From UBA1952 sp965246765 (GTDB taxonomy: Bacteria; Bacteroidota; Bacteroidia; Chitinophagales; Chitinophagaceae), in the NCBI GenBank assembly GCA_965246765.1, contig CBDFFJ010000004.1, forward strand, positions 62,001 through 126,000: a stretch of 64,000 nt of DNA, read 5' to 3'. Below, one piece after another: positions 1 to 9,849 of this stretch. The notes beneath the pieces were generated by a model, which made no database searches, had not been told where the DNA came from, and saw nothing but the letters and a program-made list of their open reading frames with translations. Made by a program: the position numbers and the translations under genes. Each line of letters begins with the position of its first letter. Within the stretch, counting starts at the first letter, position 1.

Positions 1-345
1 GCAGGTCGGCAAAAGCTGTCCGACAGTCTTAATAAGAAAAGCCCGGTGAGCTGGTATCAGGGTAATATCAATGCGCGATACAATCTTACCGCCAGCCAGT
101 CTATCGCCGGCAGGGTAGAATACTTCCATGATGCACATGCGGTGCTTGTGGTGCCTGTTACCGGCCTGAAACGCTTTGACTGCGGGAGCCTGAGCCTAGG
201 TTACCATGTCGCTATTACCGACAACGTTTCCTTCCATGCGGAAGGACGCTACTTCCAGTCGGGCGGCGAAGTATTCTATGATGATGAGGTAAAGCCAACC
301 AACAACACAGCACTCTTAATCGGCGGACTCACCGCCAAATTTTAA
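1..345 (+). CDS. Outer-membrane porin, C-terminal end only
   Basis: The frame is open from the first base and stops with TAA, so only about 114 C-terminal residues are present. The sequence alternates short hydrophobic and polar stretches (for example GRVEYFHD, LSLGYHVA, HAEGRYFQ) and ends in Phe after a strand-like LLIGGLTAKF, as outer-membrane beta-barrels do. It lies 30 bases ahead of a complete porin in the same direction and probably shares its transcript. In Bacteroidota, porins of this type commonly follow kdpABC, and the Kup and KdpD genes downstream fit that, but kdpABC itself would be outside the window. The porin call is inference from strand pattern, C-terminal Phe and neighbour. 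Confidence 0.6.
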   Translation, partial: AGRQKLSDSLNKKSPVSWYQGNINARYNLTASQSIAGRVEYFHDAHAVLVVPVTGLKRFDCGSLSLGYHVAITDNVSFHAEGRYFQSGGEVFYDDEVKPTNNTALLIGGLTAKF

Positions 346-375
346 ACGACCAATTATCTCAAAGCAACCTTTACC

Positions 376-1836
376 ATGAACAAGCAAAAGCTTATTACAA
401 CTGCACTTGCGTTCGCGCTATTTAGCGGCAGCGCATTCGCACAAAAAACCTCGCGCGACGACCGGCAATCTTCCGATGAACAGGAGGAAATGCCGGCAAC
501 AGAAATCGTCCCGACCGTCGCTACTTACGACAACGACCCGTCACCCGACACGGTACATGTGCCCTTCAGCGGCTTTGACATGAGCTGGATGAACGGCAAC
601 GACCGGCGCGACCATCCGTTGCTCGCCACCAAGTATTTCACCGGCTCTTTTATGCTGGATGGCAATTACACATACTCGTTCAACAACCCGAACGATAATA
701 CGGTCGTTGGCTCTACTGCGCTCGCCCGCAACAATGAGGTGCAGCTTTCGCACATCTCGCTCGGCGGCGACTTCAACTACAAGAATGCCCGTGGCCGCGT
801 GATGCTGCAATACGGCACCCGCTCTATCGTGATTCCGCGCAACGACATCAGCCCTTATCGCGGGCAATATGAGCTCAATAATGTGTATCGCTACCTCAGC
901 GAGGCATACGCCGGCTACCATATCAACAAGTGGTACGGCATCAATGTGGATGCGGGGCTATTCCTGTCTTACGTGGGTCTCAACTCTTACTATCAGGTGG
1001 AGAACTGGGAGTATCAGGCATCGTTCACTTCCGACAACACACCGTGGTTTTTCAATGGCGTGCGCGTTCAGATATTCCCGTCAAAGACTGTGAAGATTGA
1101 GCCGTGGCTGGTGAACGGCTGGCAGAGCTACGGAAGGTTCAATAAGCAGCCGGGCGTAGGCTTCAACATTACCTGGGTACCCAACGAAGCCTTCAAGACG
1201 CTCACCAATAATTACTACGGCGCAGACGCAGCAGGCATTCCTGACCGGAAACGTTTTCACTCCGACAACTCTGTGCTTTACCGCTACTACAACCGCAAAG
1301 AAAGCAAGGGCCTGTCGCGCGCGGCATTCTCCCTAACCGGCGATATAGGCGCCGAATGGGGCGACGGCGCGGTGAGCGGCTTCAATGATAAGGACGGCAA
1401 GAAAGCGCAATACTTCGCCAGCATCATGTTTTACAACCGGCTGTGGTTTGCGAAGAATAAGTTTGCCTGGACGCTGGGCGGCGGCTACATGAAGAATCCA
1501 GGCCGCTACCTCGTGCTGTATCCTACCGGGCAGGCCAGTCCGCTGCCCAACCCGAACAACCCTACCGGTACCGAAGGCGCATTTCCGTTTTCTGCCAATC
1601 CCGGCGACCAATTTACTGGCTGGGATGCCTCATCAAACCTTGACTGGATGCCCAACCAGAGCCTTACGGTGCGGTTTGAGTATGTGCACCGCCATGCGGA
1701 CGTGCCTTACTTCGCCGGCCCCGGCGGCGTGACATCGCCCAATGGCTATACCACAACGCCGCTGCCCCCGAGCTGGCGTCCTGACCTTGTGAACGATGAA
1801 GACCGAATCATATTCGCGTTGCTTTTCCGGCTATAG
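376..1836 (+). CDS. Outer-membrane beta-barrel porin (BBP2/OmpL-like)
   Basis: Predicted 486-residue outer-membrane porin. Residues 1-22 are a clean signal peptide ending AFA-QK. The mature part is rich in aromatic beta-strands (TGSFMLDGNYTYSF, GVRVQIFPSKTVKIEPWLVNGW) and ends IIFALLFRL, an aromatic/hydrophobic last strand. The asparagine- and tryptophan-rich segments resemble the putative beta-barrel porin 2 family of Bacteroidota. It follows a second porin by 30 bases and is closed by a strong hairpin terminator, so it is the last gene of an upstream operon. Its position before Kup and KdpD suggests a part in potassium uptake across the outer membrane; the substrate is inference. Start chosen at the ATG that begins the signal peptide. 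Confidence 0.75.
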   Translation: MNKQKLITTALAFALFSGSAFAQKTSRDDRQSSDEQEEMPATEIVPTVATYDNDPSPDTVHVPFSGFDMSWMNGNDRRDHPLLATKYFTGSFMLDGNYTYSFNNPNDNTVVGSTALARNNEVQLSHISLGGDFNYKNARGRVMLQYGTRSIVIPRNDISPYRGQYELNNVYRYLSEAYAGYHINKWYGINVDAGLFLSYVGLNSYYQVENWEYQASFTSDNTPWFFNGVRVQIFPSKTVKIEPWLVNGWQSYGRFNKQPGVGFNITWVPNEAFKTLTNNYYGADAAGIPDRKRFHSDNSVLYRYYNRKESKGLSRAAFSLTGDIGAEWGDGAVSGFNDKDGKKAQYFASIMFYNRLWFAKNKFAWTLGGGYMKNPGRYLVLYPTGQASPLPNPNNPTGTEGAFPFSANPGDQFTGWDASSNLDWMPNQSLTVRFEYVHRHADVPYFAGPGGVTSPNGYTTTPLPPSWRPDLVNDEDRIIFALLFRL

Positions 1837-1843
1837 TTTTTTG

Positions 1844-1880
1844 AAAGGGTGGCATCTCGTGATGCTGCCCTTTCTTTTTT
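1844..1880 (+). terminator. Rho-independent terminator after porin
   Basis: A 13-base-pair stem (1844-1856 with 1861-1873) closes on a TCGT loop, with two G-U wobbles in the middle, and is followed by TTTC and six T. It begins seven bases after the porin stop codon and separates the upstream operon from kup. Confidence 0.8.
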
Positions 1881-1917
1881 AGACTGACGATACAGACCTT
1901 GTGCAGACATAGCCTTT

Positions 1918-3877
1918 ATGAACACAGCAGGACATAATGCGGGAACATTTCACAGCAGGATAAAGCTGGCCGGAATGCTAATAGCTGTAGGAATCGTATT
2001 CGGCGACATAGGCACCTCGCCGCTCTACACGCTCAACGCGATTTTCAAGCCCGGCGAAGTAATCAATCCCGCTAAAGCGCTTGGGGTATTGAGCTGCATC
2101 ATCTGGACGCTCACGCTGCAAACAACGCTGAAGTACATCTTCATCACGCTGCAAGCCGACAACAAGGGCGAGGGGGGCATCTTCTCGCTTTATGCTCTGG
2201 TGCGGCGCTACTTCGGCAAATGGCTGGTGGTGCTTGCGGTAATTGGTGGTTCCTTCCTCGTAGCCGATGGTGTGATTACGCCGCCTATTTCGGTGTCGTC
2301 CGCGATAGAAGGAATGCAGGCAATCTACCCAAAGCTGAATACAGTGCCAATCGTAATTGGCATCATCATTCTGCTCTTCGCAGTTCAACAATTCGGCACC
2401 AACCAGATTGGCAAAATCTTCGGGCCGGTAATGGTAGTGTGGTTCACATTTATTGGCGTAATAGGGACAATGGCGCTAATGCACGACCCATCTGTAATTC
2501 GGGCGCTCAATCCCGTCTATGCCTACGACCTGCTGGCGCATTATCCAAGAGGCTTCTGGCTGCTCGGCGGCGTATTTCTCTGCACCACCGGCGCAGAAGC
2601 CCTGTACAGTGACATGGGCCACGTCGGGCGAAATAACATCCGGGCCAGCTGGGGCTATGTGAAGGTGACGCTCATTCTCTCCTATGCCGGGCAGACGGCA
2701 TGGCTGCTTCATGCGGGAACTGCAAATGACAACAGCCCTTTTTACAACATTATCCCGCAGGCTATCTATATCCCTTCGGTAATGCTGGCTACGCTTGCCA
2801 CAATCATCGCAAGCCAGGCACTTATTTCAGGCTGCTTCACACTGGCCAATGAAGCAATCCGGCTTGGCCTTTGGCCAAAGCACCGGGTGATTTTCCCCAG
2901 CAACATCAAAGGGCAGATTTACATCCCGTTCTTCAACTGGACGCTGATGTGCGCTTGCATCTTGACGGTTCTTTACTTTAGAAAGAGCAGTGCAATGGAA
3001 GCAGCATTCGGGCTTTCGGTAACGCTTACGATGCTTGTAACCACTGCGCTGATGGCGATGTATCTGACGGCGCGAAGAGTGCATATCACTATCGTTGTTG
3101 CCATCACCGTTGTATTTCTGGCTGTGGAAATTTCCTTCCTTGTAGCCAACCTCCAAAAGGTAGCCGAGGGCGGTTGGATAATGCTCGTGGTCGGCGCAGT
3201 GCTTACTACCATCATGCTTACCTGGCGCAAAGGCCGCGAGACGCAGCAGGCCTTTGTAAAGTACACCGCTATTGGCTCGGAGCAGATTGCGCACCTTAAA
3301 AGCCTGAGCCATAATGAAGGCATTCCACGCTATGCCACCAACCTTGTTTACCTCACTGCTTCCGCGAAAGAAGGTGTGGTGGAAGAAAAGGTGCTCAACT
3401 CTATTTTCCGCACGCCGACGAAAAAGGCAGACGTTTATTGGTTCCTCAATGTGCATGTAACCGACGAGCCTTACACTATGCAGTACGAGGTGCGGACGCT
3501 GGCACCGAATGATGTGTACGACGTGGTGCTGCACCTCGGTTTTCGTGTAGAGCCGAAGGTGGATTTGTACTTCCGAAAAATTCTGCTCAGCATGGTAAAG
3601 AGTGGCGAGCTGCGCCTGGATGCCGCGCCCGGAATTGCAATACCAGAGCCGCGAAATAGGCGACTATAAATTCATCATCACCAACTCCTTTCTTTCCTAC
3701 GACAACGATTTGCCCTTCTGGAAAAACCTGCTCATCAAAACGTACTACAACATCAAAGCAGTCGGCGTGCGCGAGGCGGTGAACTACGAGATAGACCCCA
3801 GCAATGTGGTCTATGAAAAGTATCCGCTCGTGTACGGCTCGGCTGATGTGGGGACGCTGGAGCGCATAAACGGATAA
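1918..3877 (+). CDS. kup: Kup-type potassium transporter (frameshifted near its 3' end)
   Basis: Potassium/proton symporter of the KUP/HAK/KT family in the inner membrane. The first cytoplasmic-edge signature GIVFGDIGTSPLYTLNAIF is at residues 26-44, and about twelve hydrophobic segments follow to residue 440, then a cytoplasmic tail. As read, the first frame ends at 3669 (583 residues). The conserved C-terminal tail (ELQYQSREIGDYKF to YGSADVGTLERING) continues in the next frame to 3877. Dropping one C of the CCC at 3628-3630 restores one 652-residue protein, a normal length for the family. Only the tail is affected, so the gene could still be active, or the base may be a sequencing error. 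It is followed three bases later by kdpD, so potassium transport and sensing are transcribed together. Confidence 0.88.
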
Positions 3878-3880
3878 ATC

Positions 3881-5012
3881 ATGGCAGACGAGCGGGCACA
3901 AAATGCCGAGCATTTTTTAGACCTCATCCGCCAGTCGCGGCGCGGCAAATTCAAGCTGTACATCGGCATGGCGGCAGGCGTAGGCAAGACCTACCGCATG
4001 TTGCAGGAAGCGCATTCGCTGCTGAAGAATAAAGTGAACGTACAGGTTGGATTTATAGAGACGCACAGGCGCGAAGAGACGCAGGCGCTAGTGGAAGGAC
4101 TGCCAATCATCCCGCGCAGAAAGGCTTTCTACAAAGGCAAGCAGCTTGAAGAATTGGACGTGCAAGCTGTGATAAACATGCACCCGGAAGTAGTGCTTGT
4201 GGATGAGCTGGCGCACAGCAACATTGCCGGCAGCAAGAACGAAAAACGCTGGCAGGATGTAGTAGAAATTCTGGACGCCGGCATCAACGTAATCTCCGCC
4301 GTCAACATCCAGCACATAGAAAGCCTGAATGACACAGTTAAGGAAATCACCGGCGTGGAAGTAAGCGAGCGTGTGCCCGACAAGGTGCTGAAGATGGCAG
4401 ACGAAGTGGTGAACATAGACCTTACCGCCGCCGACCTGATTGAGCGCCTCAAAGAAGGCAAAATTTATGCGCCGGAGAAAGTAGCCATTGCCCTAAAGAA
4501 TTTCTTTAAGGCCAGAAAGCATCCTGCAACTGCGCGAGCTGGCGCTGAAAGAGGTAGCCGGTCAGATAGAGCGAAAGGTGGAGAACGAGGTGCCCAAAGA
4601 CATCTCCTACCGCCACGAAAAGATTCTGACCTGCATCAGCACCAATGAAGAAGTTGCGCGTAACGTGATTCGCAAATCAGCAAGGCTGGCGAGCTACTAC
4701 AATGCGCAGTGGAGCGTGCTGTATGTAGAGACGCCGAAGGAAAGCCCCGACCGGATAGCGCTGGATGCCCAGCGGCACCTTATCAACAATTTCAAGCTCG
4801 CCATGGAGCTTGGCGCGAATGTAGAGCGGATAAAGAGCAAGGCTATTGCGCAGTGCATTGCAGATTTTGTAGAGCAGCACGACATTACCACTGTCTGCAT
4901 CGGCAAGCCTACGCTCAGCCTTATGAACATCATCCTTGCCACCAACGTTTTCAATCAGCTGCTGAAAAAGCTGGCGGCGAATGATACCGACCTTATTATC
5001 CTGTCTTCTTAG
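3881..5012 (+). CDS. kdpD: KdpD, short sensory form without kinase domain (frameshifted)
   Basis: N-terminal sensory module of the turgor and potassium sensor KdpD. It has a Walker A motif GMAAGVGKTYRM at about residue 28, a Walker B VVLVDELAH near residue 107, and a universal-stress-like domain after residue 235 (KILTCISTNEE onward). The frame is broken at 4510-4511: removing one G of GG joins NFFK to PESILQLREL and gives 376 residues, the usual size of the kinase-less KdpD of Bacteroidota. As read, the pieces are 3881-4648 and 4578-5012. The kinase follows as a separate gene starting four bases after the stop. No KdpE-type response regulator lies nearby, so the output partner is not visible here. 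Confidence 0.85.
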
Positions 5013-5015
5013 CGC

Positions 5016-6716
5016 ATGGCACAATCCATAAAAACCAAGATTGCTTCCGGCATCGGCGTGATGTTCGGGCTGCTGCTCATTATCAGCATCGTGGCTTTAG
5101 TGGCCATCAACCTGCTTTCCAGCAAGACCGAAAACCTGCTTACGGCGAACTATAAAACCATCCGCTACTGCAACCAGATGATGCACGCGATGGATGCAAT
5201 ATTCCAAAGAGCGCATCAGCTTACCCGGAGTTTGAAGCCGCACTTGCTGCGCAGGAGAAAAACATTACAGAACAGGGCGAAGCTGAGGCAACGGCAAAGC
5301 TGCGGCTGTACTTCAGCGAGCTAAAAGCGGGCAAAGACATTGCATCTTTAACAGACAGCATAAACCGGACGCTCTACGCCATCAGCACGCTCAATCAACA
5401 TGCGCTGGAACGCAAGAACGAGCGGGCATTGGCAACTGCTTCATCCGCTAAACTATGGCTTACAATACTTACTACATTAGTGATTCTTGTTGGCTTCTCA
5501 CTCGCACTGAACCTACCCGGCGTAGTGGCTTCACCTTTGCTGAAAATCACTGCCGGCATCCGCGAGATTGCGCGGAAAAATTACAAGACACGCATCCACG
5601 CTTGCCAACCGCGATGAGTTTGGCGAGATGGCGGCGGCATTCAATCAAATGGCCGAGCGATTAGACGAATGGGAGGGCAGCAGCATGGCGCAAATCATGT
5701 TTGAGAAGAGCCGCGTGGACAGCATCATCAACCAGATGGAAGATGCGGTGCTCGGCCTTGATGCCGACGGCAGAATCCTTTTTATCAATGGCGCAGCGGC
5801 AGACTTATTTCACCTCAATCCCTGCCGAAGTCTCCGGCAAGTATGCGCCGGACGTGGCGCTATACAACGACTTGCTGCGAACAGTTCTTCAGAAAGAAGC
5901 TGCGCGGCCCGCTGAAAATTGTGCTGGATGGCAAGGAGCAATTTTTTACGCTCAATCATAAAGCTGTTGCAAGCGAAGGCAAGCCGCTGGGTGATGTCTT
6001 CACACTAAAAAACATCACCCACTTCAAAGAGCTTGACCTTTCTAAAACGAACCTGCTGGCGACTATTTCGCACGAATTAAAGACGCCAATTTCTTCCATT
6101 AAAATGAGCGCGCAGACTTCTGGAAGATGCCCGCGTAGGCGCGATGAATGAGGAGCAGAAAGAGATGGTGCATAGCATAGCGGACGATGCCGAGCGCCTG
6201 CTGCGCCTCACTGGAGAGCTGCTCAACATGACGCAGTTGGAGACTGGAAACATTCAGCTGAAGTTTCAGCATGTTGCGCCAAAGGCTATCGTGCATGAAG
6301 CAGTGCAGGCCGTGCAGAATGCAGCGCAGGGACGCTACATAACTATAAGTCAGTTGCTGCCCGATGCCTTGCCCCTCATACATGCTGATGCGGATAAGAC
6401 CGCGCTCGTGCTGGTAAATCTTCTGACGAACGCGATTAAGTATTCGCCGGAAGGCAGCGCCATTGATTTGGTTGTTGCGCAAGAAGGTGCTAAGGTCGTC
6501 TTCACCGTCAGAGACGTAGGTGAGGGTATAGACCCGAAATATCAGCCGCGCATTTTTGACCGGTATTTCAAGGTTCCGGGAAGCATCAATAAGATGGGAA
6601 CCGGACTGGGGCTGGCGATTTCAAAGGAGTTTATTGAGGCGCAGGGCGGGGCCATTTCTGTAACGAGCGATTCCGGTAAGGGCTCTTCATTCTCCTTTAC
6701 TTTACCGCTTGCATAG
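5016..6716 (+). pseudogene. HAMP-PAS histidine kinase partnering KdpD; five frameshifts
   Basis: Membrane histidine kinase that supplies the catalytic half missing from the short KdpD. Order: transmembrane helix (about residues 11-33), periplasmic helical region, second helix (WLTILTTLVILVGFSLAL), HAMP, PAS (FEKSRVDSIINQMEDAVLGL), HisKA with phospho-acceptor His in ATISHELKTPISSIKMS, and HATPase with N-box VLVNLLTNAIKYS and G-box GTGLGLAISKEF. The reading frame breaks at 5206-5208 (one A missing), 5596-5597 (extra C), 5820-5822 (extra C), 5897-5898 (extra A) and about 6109-6113 (extra G). With these corrected, one 565-residue kinase with all motifs results and no in-frame stop remains. That pattern suits sequencing error or very recent inactivation better than old decay. 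As given, it cannot be translated. Confidence 0.8.
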
Positions 6717-6809
6717 ACTGCCTGCCATTACAAAGGTTTTTGAGAGACGGTACGAACCTCGTCGCCCGCTACGCTTACTTTGGCAGCCGGATTTATAACA
6801 GCAGCAATC

Positions 6810-7385
6810 ATGTACGATACGCTTCGGGACTACATAAACAAGTATGCGCCTTCCCAAATTTCGGATGAAGATTTTGAGGCGATAAAGAGCAAATTTGTGC
6901 CCGCGCATTATGGAAAGAATCAGCATCTCTTACAAGAAGGTGAAGTTTGCAGGCTCTTAATTTTTATTGGCAGGGGCGCAGTGCGGCAATATTCCATTGA
7001 TGCCAAAGGCGCAGAGCACATCATCAACCTGTGCACCGAAAACTGGTGGGTAGGCGACCGGCAGAGCTTTACCATGCTTACGCCCACGCCCTACAACATC
7101 ACTGCCGTTGAGGATACCGACGTGCTCCTGCTGAGCAAAGCTCATTTTGACGAGCTGCTGAGCACTACCATTCTTGCATCGGTATTCCGCAATCTGGATT
7201 ACAACAATCAGGTGGCTACTCTAAAGCGGATAAACGCATCGCTGAGCCTGACTGCCGAGCAACGCTATAGGCAATTGGCGGAGGCCAATCCAGACTTGTT
7301 GCAGCGCTTTCCGCAGCACATGATTGCTTCTTTTCTCGGTGTTTCTCCCGAGACCATCAGCCGCGTTCGCAGCAAGGCACGCTGA
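6810..7385 (+). CDS. Crp/Fnr-family transcription regulator
   Basis: 191-residue regulator with an N-terminal cyclic-nucleotide-binding-type beta-roll (about residues 25-115; GKNQHLLQEGEVCRLLIFIGRGAVRQY) and a C-terminal winged helix with recognition helix MIASFLGVSPETISRVRSK. No cysteine cluster for an Fe-S centre is present, so it is not an oxygen-sensing Fnr proper; the ligand is unknown. Bacteroidota have many such proteins controlling nearby stress genes. The ATG at 6810 was chosen because it begins the family-typical MYDTLRDYI; an upstream TTG in frame is less likely. It lies 94 bases after the KdpD-linked kinase and 131 bases ahead of the YcaC-like gene, which makes the 7.5-9.8 kb cluster its likely target. 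Confidence 0.85.
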   Translation: MYDTLRDYINKYAPSQISDEDFEAIKSKFVPAHYGKNQHLLQEGEVCRLLIFIGRGAVRQYSIDAKGAEHIINLCTENWWVGDRQSFTMLTPTPYNITAVEDTDVLLLSKAHFDELLSTTILASVFRNLDYNNQVATLKRINASLSLTAEQRYRQLAEANPDLLQRFPQHMIASFLGVSPETISRVRSKAR

Positions 7386-7516
7386 GGCTCATTCCTACAC
7401 TTCCACACCGGAGAAATTCCTTTCTTGACATTAGTCATTGGAGCCGGGACGGGCGCGCCTGCACTTTTGCGAAGCATTGCCAATAGACAGTGCTAACCGC
7501 AAAAAACGCTACAAAC

Positions 7517-8095
7517 ATGAACAACACACAAGCGCCAATCAATCCCGCCAACACCGCCATTATTTTAGTTGACCATCAGCCGGGCGTGCTGCAAATGGTG
7601 GGCAGCCTTCCCGCAAAAACAGTCATCACAAACGCCACGATGCTTGCGAAGCTGGGCGAGGAGCTCGGCATTCCAATGGTCATTACAAGCACCCGCGAGA
7701 CGCTGCCTTTTTTGGGAACCACGCTGCCCGAAATTCAAATGGCGGCACCAAGAGCATACGCAGCAAGAATAAGCCGGGCAGGCACTTTAAATGCTTTTCA
7801 CGACAAGGCTTTTGCAGATGCGATTAAGGCCACTGGCAGGCGAAACCTGGTTATCGCCGGGCTGCTTACCGATGTATGCCTTTACCACTGCGTCGTTTCG
7901 GCTATTGAAGCCGGCTACCAGCCATATGTGGTGGCTGATGCCAGCGGCACAAGCACTACGCTCGGCGATATGGTTACTTACGACCGGCTGCGCGATTTGG
8001 GCGCCATCATTACAACCGCTTACGGCATCCTGTTTCAGCTGTACTCCGACTTGTCCTCGCCCGAAGGCCAGATGGCTGAAGGCGTGGCATCTTAA
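7517..8095 (+). CDS. Isochorismatase-like hydrolase (YcaC type)
   Basis: 192-residue cysteine hydrolase of the isochorismatase superfamily. The Asp of the catalytic set is Asp19 in AIILVDHQ and the nucleophile is Cys121 in GLLTDVCLYH. The arginine-containing stretch ISRAGTLNAFHD and the C-terminal VVADASGTS and TAYGILFQL match the YcaC subgroup, whose substrate is unsettled, rather than true isochorismatases. The ATG at 7517 follows a purine-rich AAAAAACGCTACAAAC leader. It heads a run of four small plus-strand genes (hydrolase, pirin, membrane protein, DUF1330), a grouping seen as quinone or redox stress genes in many bacteria. The function within the cell is inferred. Confidence 0.85.
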   Translation: MNNTQAPINPANTAIILVDHQPGVLQMVGSLPAKTVITNATMLAKLGEELGIPMVITSTRETLPFLGTTLPEIQMAAPRAYAARISRAGTLNAFHDKAFADAIKATGRRNLVIAGLLTDVCLYHCVVSAIEAGYQPYVVADASGTSTTLGDMVTYDRLRDLGAIITTAYGILFQLYSDLSSPEGQMAEGVAS

Positions 8096-8152
8096 TCAGT
8101 AGCTTAATAAAGCGCATGAGCACATCGCTGCTACATCAAAAAGCTTATTTCC

Positions 8153-9040
8153 ATGAACCGGAACATTGAATTTACCTACAGAGGCCGCAAGGGCAGCATC
8201 GGCGAGATGACCATCATGCACATGCTGCCTAATAGCAGGATGCAGTCTGTCGGGCCTTTTGTGATTGCCGACCTGATGCGGCGGATGCACTTCAAGGCAA
8301 GACCTCCGAAAATGCCCGACGGGCACGGCGCGCATCCGCATCGGGGCATTGCCACCTTCACCTATTTGCTCCATGGGGAGATAGAGCATTTTGACAGCCG
8401 CGGCCATCACGGCATTGTAGCAGACGGCGGCGGGCAATGGATGAACGCGGGTAATGGCATTATCCACGACGAGAACTTCTCACAGGCATTTCAGAAAAGT
8501 GGCGGCCCGCTACTGGGTGTGCAGTTCTGGATAAATCTTCCGGCAAAAGAGAAAGGTGGTGCGCCGGATTATATGGCCGTTCAGGATGCAGACCTGCCCA
8601 AAATAGAATTGACAGGCGGCGCCGGCATCTTCAAAATAGTCGTCGGCAGCTACGAAGGCCAGACCTCCCGCATAAAAACCTTTAGCCGCCAATTTCTCTA
8701 CCACATTCGCCTGATGCCAGGCAAGACGTTCACCATGCGCACTCAGCATGGGCTGGAATATGCGGTGCTTCTGGCCGGCGGCAGCGCTACTATCAACGGT
8801 AGCGATTTGAAGGAAGCCGACTTCGCTGTGTTTGGTCAAGAAGGCGATTCAATAAGCTGCTCAAACAACGGCGATGCCACTGCGGACATACTCATTTTTG
8901 GCGGAGAACCATACAGCGAGCCGATTGCAGCCCATGGTCCTTTCGTAATGAATACGGAAACGGAAATAATGGAAGCTTACGCCGATTACCGGGTAGGCAA
9001 ATATGGCAAGGTGGACCATTCAAAAGCGCAGCCTGCGTAA
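8153..9040 (+). CDS. Pirin family protein (cupin)
   Basis: 295-residue bicupin of the pirin family, soluble and cytoplasmic. The metal-binding set of pirin is intact: His61 and His63 in AHPHRGIATF and His105 and Glu107 in GIIHDENFS. Bacterial pirins have been reported to act as quercetin-2,3-dioxygenase-type enzymes or as redox-sensitive regulators; the sequence does not decide between these. The N-terminal cupin (about 1-135) carries the metal site. The C-terminal cupin (about 165-275) has the usual GEPYSEPIAAHGPFVMN signature. It is 57 bases from the YcaC-like gene and 50 from the small membrane protein. Confidence 0.9.
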   Translation: MNRNIEFTYRGRKGSIGEMTIMHMLPNSRMQSVGPFVIADLMRRMHFKARPPKMPDGHGAHPHRGIATFTYLLHGEIEHFDSRGHHGIVADGGGQWMNAGNGIIHDENFSQAFQKSGGPLLGVQFWINLPAKEKGGAPDYMAVQDADLPKIELTGGAGIFKIVVGSYEGQTSRIKTFSRQFLYHIRLMPGKTFTMRTQHGLEYAVLLAGGSATINGSDLKEADFAVFGQEGDSISCSNNGDATADILIFGGEPYSEPIAAHGPFVMNTETEIMEAYADYRVGKYGKVDHSKAQPA

Positions 9041-9090
9041 GAAACTATCGGCCCTCAACTTCTTTTGAACAAACAACAAACAACACAATC

Positions 9091-9519
9091 ATGAACAACA
9101 AGCTCACGCTTAAACAGTCGCTTTTAGCCGGCCTCTTCGCTGGCCTCGCGGCTGCCGTTATCAACGCAGTCTTATTTCTCATTTTCCGCGGCACGGGCGT
9201 TATCACCGACAGCATTTATGTAAAGCCGAAAGAGCCTCTTACTATAGTGCCTGTAATTATGGCGTCCATCGTTCCGCTGGTTATCGGCAGCTTCCTGTTT
9301 TACCTCGTTGAAAGATTCACGGCCAGCGGCCTCAAAATCTTTACCGTCGTAGCGCTCGTGCTTACGGCGATTTCACTGATTAGCCCGTTTACCGTGATAC
9401 CAGGCGTCACTACAGGCTATGCGCTGGTGCTTTGCCTCATGCATATTGTAGCTGCCCTGTCTCTGCTCTATTTCCTCCGGCGGGCGAAGGGGACAACTAC
9501 CAATTTTCAAACCACTTAA
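9091..9519 (+). CDS. Small four-helix membrane protein (DUF6069-like)
   Basis: 142 residues with four hydrophobic segments: about 10-32, 50-72, 78-100 and 105-127. The N-terminus MNNKLTLKQSLLAGLFAGL and the overall layout resemble the DUF6069 family of small inner-membrane proteins; no function is known. There are no charged residues inside the helices and no motif that suggests an enzyme. It sits between pirin and the DUF1330 gene in what looks like one transcript, with an AT-rich leader (AACAAACAACAAACAACACA) typical of Bacteroidota translation starts. Confidence 0.7.
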   Translation: MNNKLTLKQSLLAGLFAGLAAAVINAVLFLIFRGTGVITDSIYVKPKEPLTIVPVIMASIVPLVIGSFLFYLVERFTASGLKIFTVVALVLTAISLISPFTVIPGVTTGYALVLCLMHIVAALSLLYFLRRAKGTTTNFQTT

Positions 9520-9531
9520 ACCTAATTAGCA

Positions 9532-9843
9532 ATGCCTAAAGGATACTGGATTTGCAGCAACAACATTTTTGACATGGCCGGCCTGATGGAATACCGGGCC
9601 GCCAATCGCGAGGTGATGACGCGCTACGGCGCAAAGTTTCTGGTGATGCACGGGCAGCAAAGCATAGAGGAGGGAAGTACGCGCGCGAAGCAAATCATCG
9701 TAGAATTTCCGAGCTACGAAGCTGCGCTTGCCTGCCATCATTCGCCCGAATACCAGGAAGCCGCGAAGCTGCGACGGGCCGTGTCAGACGGCTCATTGCT
9801 TATTGTAGAAGGCTATGACGGGCCGCAGGGGTTGGACTTGTGA
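9532..9843 (+). CDS. DUF1330 family protein
   Basis: 103-residue dimeric alpha/beta-barrel (ferredoxin-like) protein of the DUF1330 family. The family motifs are visible: YWICSNNIFD at the start, the central EFPSYEAALACHHSPEYQEA and the strand LLIVEGYDG near the end. DUF1330 proteins resemble small monooxygenase-like folds, but no activity is established. It is the last gene of the cluster, 12 bases after the small membrane protein, and its stop faces the convergent kinase pseudogene six bases away. Confidence 0.85.
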   Translation: MPKGYWICSNNIFDMAGLMEYRAANREVMTRYGAKFLVMHGQQSIEEGSTRAKQIIVEFPSYEAALACHHSPEYQEAAKLRRAVSDGSLLIVEGYDGPQGLDL

Positions 9844-9849
9844 GCGGAA

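Noticed and set aside
3628..6113. Programmed frameshifting in kup, kdpD and the kinase
   Set aside because: Seven events of mixed direction without slippery heptamers or hairpins; sequencing error or mutation is simpler.
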